Below, one piece after another: positions 51,525 to 58,201 of a stretch of DNA of 58,201 bases. Positions within the stretch are counted from its first letter, which is position 1; each line of letters opens with the position of its first letter. This stretch comes from JASLBX01 sp035762665 (GTDB taxonomy: Bacteria > Actinomycetota > Actinomycetes > Jiangellales > Jiangellaceae). Below the pieces are notes generated by a model, which saw only the letters and a list, made by a program, of their open reading frames with translations, was not told the origin of the DNA and did not search any database. The position numbers and the translations under genes were made by a program. The stretch covers positions 1-58,201 of the forward strand of contig DASTNZ010000068.1 in assembly GCA_035762665.1 (NCBI GenBank). Reading direction: 5' to 3'.

Positions 51525-52343
51525 CTAACGCCTCACCCTTGCGCCGGCTTCTACCATCCTTGGCACCACATCGACCACTCCCGGCCTAGAACCGTCCGCG
51601 AGGAACGCGGGCATTGCGCGCCACCCACCCATTTTCGACCAATTCTTCAGACCGAACCCCAAGCGTGCCCAGAAGGACCACCGACCGAAAACGCGATTAA
51701 GTGCCGCGGCCCGCGCACGCCGGTCCTCGGCAGTACCCCATCGAGACCCTGAACTCTCGTCCGGATGAGTCCCGAAGACTACGGGAATCGCGTCCCCCGC
51801 CAGACCGCACTCTAAGAGATCAGCAATGAAGATGTACTCATCGCCAAGATAGAGCGTCGCCCCTGCACCAAATCGCTCATCGAAGCGCACGCCCGCTGCT
51901 CGTATTTGATGAAGATCGATGAGCATCTCGTACGTTGCGGCCTTGGCTGAGTTCAATCGCGTAAGACGCTTGACTCCTCGCGAGTAGCTTTTCCGCGTAA
52001 ATCCGGTCGGTCCCACTCCCTGGCCGAGCGCAAGCGCCCGCCCACTCTTCTGCAAGTACCGGACCGCCTCTTCAATACCTGGCAGATTCACCACTACATC
52101 GTCGTCGCAAAACAAGAGATAACGGCCTCGCGCATGATCCATCGATACATTTCGACTCTTCGCGACGCCCAGGCCGGGTACGGGAACGATCCGAGCATTC
52201 GCCAGGTTTGCGTAGCTCGACACATCTCCTCCCTGCACGCAAACAAGCACCTCCGTGCTTGCACTAACCTGGGGTAGACGAATGCTGTTAGCTCGGGTTG
52301 CCAAAGTCGAATACGCAATTGTCAAACTAATCCCCTGCCACAT
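51525..52343 (-). CDS. GT-A-type glycosyltransferase
   Basis: The 272-residue protein has a GT-A start (GISLTIAYSTLATRANSIRL), the nucleotide-binding GLGVAKSRNVSMDHARGRYL and the acidic metal motif LLFCDDDVVVN, followed by GAGATLYLGDEYIFIADLLE, a typical catalytic-loop region. It lies in the lower-GC segment and starts five bases after the upstream membrane-protein gene. It is probably part of one leftward transcript of three genes. The sugar specificity is unknown. Confidence 0.85.
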   Translation of the reverse strand: MWQGISLTIAYSTLATRANSIRLPQVSASTEVLVCVQGGDVSSYANLANARIVPVPGLGVAKSRNVSMDHARGRYLLFCDDDVVVNLPGIEEAVRYLQKSGRALALGQGVGPTGFTRKSYSRGVKRLTRLNSAKAATYEMLIDLHQIRAAGVRFDERFGAGATLYLGDEYIFIADLLECGLAGDAIPVVFGTHPDESSGSRWGTAEDRRARAAALNRVFGRWSFWARLGFGLKNWSKMGGWRAMPAFLADGSRPGVVDVVPRMVEAGARVRR

Positions 52344-52348
52344 TGAAA

Positions 52349-53125
52349 TCAGACATCCCCTCGTCGAGCCAATGCACGCGCGAAGCGCATTGTCGAGGCC
52401 GAAAGCGCGCCGAGTTGGCCCGCCAACAACCGTAAGCCCAGGAACAGCATGATTGCATTTGCACTGCCTATGTCACCCGCCAATATCCGCACCAGCAGGC
52501 AGATCAACACCACGATCACCGCCGCACTCGCAAGCATGGCGCCTATCTCTGCGTCACGGATGCGCCAGCCCACCCGCTGGGATATCGCTACAGTGCCAGG
52601 CCCGCTACCCATCTCCACATACGCCCGCTGCAAACCGAGTTGCCGAGCATAGATAGCTGACAACAGGCTCACTACAACGATAAGAATTGAAAGATTCACT
52701 GCCGCCGTCGGCAGATCAAGGAGGAAGAACAGCCCACCAAACATGGCTACCTGTACAAGGCTCGCGAGCACGCCCGAGAGTTCGAATGCAAGCGCCCACT
52801 CCCAACTCTCCTGATTTGGGCTCCGCTTCCGTCCCGACTCCTCGAATCCTGTTCTGAATACCCGTACGCGCCCCAACCGTACGGCGTGATCGATGCACCG
52901 TGTTGCGGCAAAAGCCGCCAGGAGTAATCCGACCTTTGCATAGCCGGCCGTCGTGCTTTCACGGAACTCCGCTGGCCCATCGACGACGAGTGACGAGAAA
53001 ACGCCCAGGACGATCATCTCCGACACCGGCAACATAACAGCAACGATCACAAACGCACTCACCCATAACCTGCTCGTGCGCGTTGGGAATAGCATTCCGA
53101 ACGTGGCCGCGAACTGTGCAAGCAT
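52349..53125 (-). CDS. Polytopic membrane protein of the glycan cluster
   Basis: About 258 residues with roughly six helices (LWVSAFVIVAVMLPVSEMIV, YAKVGLLLAAFAATRCIDHA, LVQVAMFGGLFFLLDLPTAA, VNLSILIVVVSLLSAIYA, MLASAAVIVVLICLLVRILA, IMLFLGLRLLAGQLG). The layout resembles the transmembrane half of an ABC exporter but lacks an ATPase domain. The start is uncertain: ATG 53125, GTG 53140 or ATG 53191 are in frame, the last overlapping the upstream gene by 59 bases. I do not recognise a family; a transport or polymerisation role is only suggested by context. Confidence 0.65.
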   Translation of the reverse strand: MLAQFAATFGMLFPTRTSRLWVSAFVIVAVMLPVSEMIVLGVFSSLVVDGPAEFRESTTAGYAKVGLLLAAFAATRCIDHAVRLGRVRVFRTGFEESGRKRSPNQESWEWALAFELSGVLASLVQVAMFGGLFFLLDLPTAAVNLSILIVVVSLLSAIYARQLGLQRAYVEMGSGPGTVAISQRVGWRIRDAEIGAMLASAAVIVVLICLLVRILAGDIGSANAIMLFLGLRLLAGQLGALSASTMRFARALARRGDV

Positions 53126-53132
53126 AGTGAAA

Positions 53133-54959
53133 CTAATCACTCTCGGAGAGATACAGCGAGATTCCATCGTGTACTGCCTGCTCAATCTCATCCAGCTTGC
53201 ATGGCGAGATCTGTTCCTTTGTAATTAGAGATTCGACATTAACGCGTCGAAGGTCTAATGAAACCGAGCCTGGCACGTACACGTCCGACAATCCGGCACC
53301 AAGTGAATAGTCCCGGTACTTTATACCGCTCCCGTGAACGCTGGATTCGAAGCCCTCGAAGGTAACCAAGGCGCACGGGATGCCGTAGCTGTGGCACGTG
53401 ATCATTACGTGCATTGCACTCGTAACGACAGCATCGTACTGATTTAGCTCAGTCACAAACGATCGGATGGCATCCGGATGCGACAACAGTACGCTCAGTT
53501 CATCCATGCCGTCCGGGACAACCACCGGCAGGTTGATGTGCTTGTGATGCCGCACGAATGCTAACTTGCCGTTGGTCAAGCCGCGCTCGATGGGAATAAT
53601 CCGCGATATGAGTGCTCCCGGGTCGCCGAAACTCCCCACGCTCGGCCCTCCAGAGGCCTTCACCCGCTCTGCTGTTATGGGCCCACGCACGGACAGATAG
53701 TGCGCCTTTCGGTCCAGCTCGATATCCGCACTGCTAATGCCGGTGCCCACGACTATCGAGCTTGCCTTGATAAATCGGCCAATCGAGCCGACGGAAGTGA
53801 TGTGCAAGTCGCGACTGGCAGAGGTTGGACTCTGAAAGGCGATGGAACGACTCGTCTGAGCGTCCACAATCAGTGGACTAAGCCAATCACCGAAATTTCC
53901 AGGGAAGGGCCGTGGCCACCAGACCAGTTTGATGGGGTCTTGTGCTGTATTCTTGCTAGCGTAGAACAAGAAAGTGTCCGCCGCTTGTTTGGCGGCTACC
54001 TCAGCCTTTGACGGAATTCCGTTTGAGGTCAGACGTGCGAATGCGCCCTCGACGCTGACTGCGTCGGCGCGTTGCGCTGCGACGACCATTTCCTTGACGA
54101 GACGGTTTCGGTGAGGGGACCCGCCGAGGGACCCAGCCTGACGACCGTCGCCGGAAAAGCCGCCGAGGCCCAGAGCGCCACCGGTCAGTACATCTGTGAT
54201 GCCGACGTTGTCCGCAACCTTCCGCAGGGACCCGGCCACGCCGACCGGGAGCTTTTGCTCAATGGACTTCGCGCTGCGAAGTGCACGCAGGCGCACCCTA
54301 CGCCTGAGCGGCATCGTCATACCAATGTCCACGTGGTCGTGCTGGACTACGGAACCCTTGAACTCCTTTACACTTCCACTCGAGCCAAATGTAAAGAATG
54401 CTTGAACACCCTGGTGGCCATCCGCTTTCGACAGTACAGCAAGCGAAGGAATGACCTGAAAGGAAAGGTGCGATGCGTTGGAACGCCAGGATTCTTCGAA
54501 GAAGTAGTCGTCGGTGGCCTTTATTTCCATACTTTGCTCCAGTGCGTGCGCATCTTGAACAAACTTGCGCGCAACTGGAGTAGTGTTGATTCCGAAAAAG
54601 CAAGGCTCCCAGAATCTTGTTCGGTTGACATAGCCGATGCGCATGGGTGAGCTGAAACCACGTTGAAAACCTATGATATCGGCTGTAAATTCAGCGATGT
54701 ACTGCGGAAATGCTAGGAGATTGCAATCTACATCAATCCAGAAAACCTTCTTATCTGGATTCTCGTCACACACGCGCGCGAGGAAGCCAATCTTCTTACG
54801 GCAGATGTCAGCCCAGTCCTCACCCTCTGACTTCTCGATCTCCTCGAGTTCATGAATTACGCCGATACGCTCCATATTCTTGCGCAAGGACTCGGCATGC
54901 CCTCTGTAGTACTCATCCGCAGTGTGGAACGAGCAAACAATGATGTTCGAGAGGTCCAT
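53133..54959 (-). CDS. GT-like / polysaccharide pyruvyl transferase fusion
   Basis: A 608-residue two-domain protein. Residues 1-about 250 look like a nucleotide-sugar-type transferase: IVCSFHTADEYYRGHAESLR, then KVFWIDVDCNLLAFPQYIAE with a DxD motif, then ATDDYFFEESWR. Residues about 335-600 are a polysaccharide pyruvyl transferase domain: PGNFGDWLSPLIVDA, VVGTGISSAD, YLSVRGPITAERV, GSFGDPGALISR and VVTSAMHVMITCHSYGIPCA. It would add pyruvate ketals to an extracellular glycan. ATG 54959 has AAGGAT upstream. Lower GC and more AT-ending codons than neighbours suggest transfer. Confidence 0.82.
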   Translation of the reverse strand: MDLSNIIVCSFHTADEYYRGHAESLRKNMERIGVIHELEEIEKSEGEDWADICRKKIGFLARVCDENPDKKVFWIDVDCNLLAFPQYIAEFTADIIGFQRGFSSPMRIGYVNRTRFWEPCFFGINTTPVARKFVQDAHALEQSMEIKATDDYFFEESWRSNASHLSFQVIPSLAVLSKADGHQGVQAFFTFGSSGSVKEFKGSVVQHDHVDIGMTMPLRRRVRLRALRSAKSIEQKLPVGVAGSLRKVADNVGITDVLTGGALGLGGFSGDGRQAGSLGGSPHRNRLVKEMVVAAQRADAVSVEGAFARLTSNGIPSKAEVAAKQAADTFLFYASKNTAQDPIKLVWWPRPFPGNFGDWLSPLIVDAQTSRSIAFQSPTSASRDLHITSVGSIGRFIKASSIVVGTGISSADIELDRKAHYLSVRGPITAERVKASGGPSVGSFGDPGALISRIIPIERGLTNGKLAFVRHHKHINLPVVVPDGMDELSVLLSHPDAIRSFVTELNQYDAVVTSAMHVMITCHSYGIPCALVTFEGFESSVHGSGIKYRDYSLGAGLSDVYVPGSVSLDLRRVNVESLITKEQISPCKLDEIEQAVHDGISLYLSESD

Positions 54960-56371
54960 GACATCCTTCGGGTACGAACGGCTAGACTCCGAGCTGAGCT
55001 GATCAACGACTACAGGCGACGGTGATCGTATCGCATGTCCGGCAGGACTCGGCGTATGACTCGCCGGAGGTTAATCATCGTTTTCAAGATCACTTTCTTG
55101 ATTGCGCTGCGAAGTTGAGTCGTTGTTCGTTAGGCAGGAAGGCCAACGGATCCCTCGGTTGCTATCGACTTGTGCCGGCGTGGCGTAGCTCAAGCCGTTA
55201 ACCAGCAATTTCGTTATGCGCTGCGGAGACAGCGCATGGCCTCACGTTTGTTTGGCGCGTTCTGCCTCGGCGACCTGAGCCCGGTACGACTATGTGGCCG
55301 TCGCCAACTGGGGCATCTTCGACTAAGGTGAGCCGACATGCCGTAACCGATAACCCATACCGGTACCTGCTGAACGCGGGCGGGTAGCTGCTCCCGCCTG
55401 CGACGCCAATGGTCCGGATGGCCGGCCGTCGCTATGCCTGGGTCCGTTCCGGCTGTCCTTCGCGCCGGGATGGCCTGTCGGGTAATTTGGGCCGGTCGTG
55501 TTCGGACCCCCCGTGAACCCACACCGGCGCTGCTGTCCTGCGTACGCCTCGGAAATGCTGGCCGCCCGCAGCGACGGCCGGTTTCTAGAATGTCATGCCC
55601 AGCGGGCAGGACGGTCTCTGGTATTCGTCGATGCCGAAAAGGTCCGGAGATCTAGCAGGACACCACCAGAACCCGAACCCTCTTCTACCGTATGGCGCTC
55701 GCTGCATCACACATATCGCGGGCGACCCCGCATGGCGGGAGCGTCGACGTCGGGATTCCCTACGCGCTGGCCGTCGTGGCCAGAACCGCCGGACATCTGC
55801 ATCCGGGACCTTTAGCCGGGTGTTGGGCATGAGAATTCTGACGCCATCATGCGCTGCCAGAATGCCCGGCAGGTAACGGACATTCACTTTGCTGCGGCTT
55901 GTCCGTTGCCACACTTTGGCGACGTCGGACGACTTGTCGGTTGAGTTCGCGACGGCAAGTGCCGAGATGGTACGCGAACTGACCTCACTCAACACGTCTA
56001 CCCGAAGTGTCGATCAAGAAGCTGGTCCGCACGCTACGACCGCTGCGGACCGTGCAGATCAACGTCGGTGGCCACATCATCACCGCAGCCCCGCAGATTA
56101 CCGGCGCCGCCCGCGACATCCTCGACCAACTACCCCCGATCAACGCGTCGGGGCACTAAGCCTGTGCAAGTCAGGACCTGCGGGTCGCCGCCGACGTCGT
56201 GCTCGCCGAGCTCATCGGCTCCAATTCCGGCCTCGCCGCCCGGGCGCTCGGCGGCTCGAACGAGGAGTCGGCTCGTCGGTGGACATCCAGGTGAAGATGC
56301 TGGTCTCGCGGCTTTGCGACGCGCGCCGACAAGTGCGGCTCGAGAGCTGAGTCGACCGATATTGTGCCCGC
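54960..56371. other. Gene-poor, decayed stretch
   Basis: About 1.4 kb without a convincing gene between two pyruvyl transferase fusions read outward from it. Base composition is mixed and every frame is broken by stops at short intervals. A transposase-like tail is possible at 56007-56159. I see no complete insertion sequence, tRNA or terminal repeats. It probably holds remnants of lost genes. Confidence 0.5.
56007..56159 (+). pseudogene. Possible transposase C-terminal remnant
   Basis: The frame reads VSIKKLVRTLRPLRTVQINV, then GGHIITAAPQITGAARDILD and ends at TAA 56159. The pattern, a basic helix then a short beta-hairpin and a terminal helix, recalls the C-termini of IS1634/IS4-type transposases, but similarity is weak and nothing upstream supports a full gene. 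Confidence 0.25.
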
Positions 56372-58201
56372 GTGGACTCCGCTGTCTTCTGCAACAAGAC
56401 CCTCATCCCTGATCCGTGGCTGGACAGTGGCCCTGCGCGCGCGTTCAACCCGACGCTTGCCGCCGTGGGTGACGGCTACGCAATGTGCTACCGCGTCGTA
56501 CAGCATGGCTCGGATATGCGCCAGTTCGTGACATGCCTGCTCGACAAGAACCTCGAGGTGATCCCCGGCTCGGTGACCCCGCTGTCGGAGGAGGTCACCC
56601 TCGTCGACCAGAACCTGCCGGAGCGCTCCCACGTCTGGCACGCCGATCCGCGGTTCGTGTGGATCAAAGGCAGGCTCCACGTGATGTGGAACGATGGCGC
56701 GCTGCGCCCCGCCAACCATCAGTTCATCGCGCCGATGACCGAGGACGGCCTGCACCTTGCCGGACCCGCCCGCGAGCTGACGACCATCAACCGACGCCCG
56801 ATCGAGAAGAACTGGGCCCCATTCAACGTCGACGGCAAGGTCTACTTCACCTACAGGTCTCGCCCGCACGTCGTTCTCGAAGTCGACTTCGACGACGCCG
56901 CGGAGAAGCTCGTCGCCGAGCCGGCATACCAGAGCGGCTTCGCGACTTCATACGAGGCCACGTACGGCATCCTCCGCGGCGGCGCCCAGCCGGTCCGCGA
57001 CGGCGACAGCTTCCTCGTGCTCTGCCATTCAAGCTTCGTGGGAGTCGTCGGCCGCACCTACCGCGCGGCGCTGATGCGCTTTGAGGCGAAACCGCCGTTC
57101 GTGGTTACGCACCTGTCGACAATCCCGTTCGACTTACCCAACGAGTCCGGCACCGAGCTCCTTTTCGAGCGACTCAACGAGGTCGGTGACGTGATCTATC
57201 CGTGCGGCCTGGTGCCGGACGGCGACGACTGGGTCGTCTCCTACGGCATCAACGACGAGCGCTGCGCCGTCGCCCGCGTGAGCCGCGCCGCGATCGAGGA
57301 GTCGTTGGCACCGGTCTCCACCTCGTTCACCCTTCGCCAGGAGGAAGCGAGCCGGCCGACCCGCCGGCTGCCCTGGCGCCGCGTCAGCGAGGCCGCCAGC
57401 GCCCGCCCGCCGAAGCGCCGCCTGCTTCCTCTCTTTTGGTACGAAGCGCGCGGCGCGTCCTTCGACGGCACCGGCACCGGCACGACATTCAGGACCGGCA
57501 ACTTCGGCGACATCGCATCGAAGACCGTCGTCGAGGCCATCTCAGGGCTGCGCACCAGCCGCCCGATCGACGACCGCCCGCGACTGCTCAGCATCGGCTC
57601 CGTCCTTCACCGAGCCCAGGCCGGTGACGTCGTCTGGGGCTCCGGCGTGAAAGGCGGCGCCGAGCCGCTAGAGGAGGGCCTCGACATCCACGTCGCCGCG
57701 GTCCGTGGCCCGCACTCGATCGCGTACCTTGAGCGGAGCGGCATCGACACCTCGCATATCACCGAGCTGTTCGACCCAGGCGTGCTCATGCCGTATTTGT
57801 TCAAGGACAAGATCGCCGAGTTCGAGCCGCGCGGCGGCGACCGGATCATCCCCCACTACCGCGACGACAGTCTGATGCGCCGCACCCACTACGCACACCT
57901 GGACAAATTCGTGTCCGTGGACCGCTACCCGCTGAACATGATCAAGCAGATCTACGGCGCAGACCGGGTCTTCTCCAGCTCACTGCACGGCATAGTCTTC
58001 GCCGAGGCGCTGGGGATCCCGGCATACTGGCTCGCCCCAGTCGGCAGGGAGAACGATCTCAAGTACCACGACTACTACTTGGGCACCGGCCGGTCGGACA
58101 TCAAGCGGTTCACCTCCCTCGAGGCGGCCATGCGGTCGGAGCCGATGGAATTGCCCACGTTCCGTCCCGAAGACTACGTCGCGACGTTCCCGACCGACCA
58201 G
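56372..58201 (+). CDS. GH130-like / pyruvyl transferase fusion (partial)
   Basis: The frame is open for at least 610 codons from GTG 56372 and runs off the right edge, so the C-terminus is missing. Residues 1-about 310 resemble a five-bladed propeller of the GH130 type: AFNPTLAAVGDGYAMCYRVV, VWHADPRFVWIKGRLHVMWN, KNWAPFNVDGKVYFTYRSRP, SGTELLFERLNEVGDVIYPC and VVSYGINDERCAVARVS. Residues about 360-610 are a polysaccharide pyruvyl transferase domain: RTGNFGDIASKTVVEAIS, VVWGSGVKGG, AVRGPHSIAYLERSG, LFDPGVLMPYLF and VFSSSLHGIVFAEALGIPA. It is likely involved in decorating an extracellular glycan. No other complete example of this pairing is in the window. Confidence 0.8.
   Translation, partial: MDSAVFCNKTLIPDPWLDSGPARAFNPTLAAVGDGYAMCYRVVQHGSDMRQFVTCLLDKNLEVIPGSVTPLSEEVTLVDQNLPERSHVWHADPRFVWIKGRLHVMWNDGALRPANHQFIAPMTEDGLHLAGPARELTTINRRPIEKNWAPFNVDGKVYFTYRSRPHVVLEVDFDDAAEKLVAEPAYQSGFATSYEATYGILRGGAQPVRDGDSFLVLCHSSFVGVVGRTYRAALMRFEAKPPFVVTHLSTIPFDLPNESGTELLFERLNEVGDVIYPCGLVPDGDDWVVSYGINDERCAVARVSRAAIEESLAPVSTSFTLRQEEASRPTRRLPWRRVSEAASARPPKRRLLPLFWYEARGASFDGTGTGTTFRTGNFGDIASKTVVEAISGLRTSRPIDDRPRLLSIGSVLHRAQAGDVVWGSGVKGGAEPLEEGLDIHVAAVRGPHSIAYLERSGIDTSHITELFDPGVLMPYLFKDKIAEFEPRGGDRIIPHYRDDSLMRRTHYAHLDKFVSVDRYPLNMIKQIYGADRVFSSSLHGIVFAEALGIPAYWLAPVGRENDLKYHDYYLGTGRSDIKRFTSLEAAMRSEPMELPTFRPEDYVATFPTDQ

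Overview
The window is high-GC Actinomycetota DNA. Coding regions are roughly two-thirds GC, and GTG starts and four-base ATGA/GTGA overlaps are common. Two gene blocks match well-known actinobacterial neighbourhoods: mfd ... surA-like lipoprotein - mazG - corA - eno - divIC/ftsB - DUF501 (in Mycobacterium tuberculosis mfd, mazG, lpqU, eno, divIC-like, DUF501), and gtrA - purK - purE ... acyl-CoA dehydrogenase - ugd - LCP protein - galE (in M. tuberculosis the GtrA-like Rv3277, purK, purE and fadE25 are neighbours). I cannot name the genus from sequence alone.

Layout. 1-6 kb: a nuclease-like gene bracketed by two copies of a palindromic repeat, an APS kinase, small membrane proteins, and an ECF41-type sigma factor divergent from an NAD(P)-binding oxidoreductase. 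6-10 kb: mfd. 10-23 kb: a block lying between mfd and mazG. It holds a partial myo-inositol catabolic operon (iolC, a Cgl0159-type aldolase-fold protein, iolB, iolD), two adjacent exported protease-inhibitor-like proteins (an I36-like protein and a lipoprotein serpin), an ECF sigma with a membrane partner, and a sugar ABC importer without its ATPase followed by a GH3/NagZ hexosaminidase. 23-29 kb: surA-like, mazG, corA, DUF1801, eno, divIC, DUF501 and a family-5 uracil-DNA glycosylase. 30-36 kb: aldo/keto reductase plus CGNR regulator divergent from an EamA exporter, an NDH-2 gene under a textbook Rex operator, an enoyl-CoA hydratase and an HMG-CoA lyase.

36-46 kb: gtrA, purK and purE, then accessory cargo, then the acyl-CoA dehydrogenase and UDP-glucose dehydrogenase. 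The cargo includes an 880-residue adenylation - carrier - acyltransferase-3 fusion whose apparently leaderless promoter carries a 17/19 IdeR/DmdR iron box. It also includes an arsR gene divergent, across two tandem palindromes, from a micro-operon. That micro-operon encodes a 64-residue protein and a 17-residue peptide with three Cys-Cys pairs, and is closed by a strong hairpin. A truncated thioesterase and a frameshifted gene mark rearrangement here. 46-58 kb: cell-envelope polysaccharide genes (two LCP ligases, galE, three glycosyltransferase-type genes, two different polysaccharide pyruvyl transferase fusions). From about 51.5 to 55 kb base composition drops to roughly 50% GC in the lines I counted, suggesting acquired DNA. 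A 1.4 kb gene-poor, decayed stretch follows, and then a pyruvyl transferase fusion gene that runs off the right edge.

Many intergenic gaps hold long, nearly perfect palindromes (arms of 13-21 nt). They fall into at least three recurring sequence families plus several singletons, which is more than ordinary terminators require. The strongest candidates for something undescribed are the arsR / Cys-pair peptide unit, the iron-boxed adenylation-carrier-acyltransferase protein, and the pair of pyruvyl-transferase fusions.
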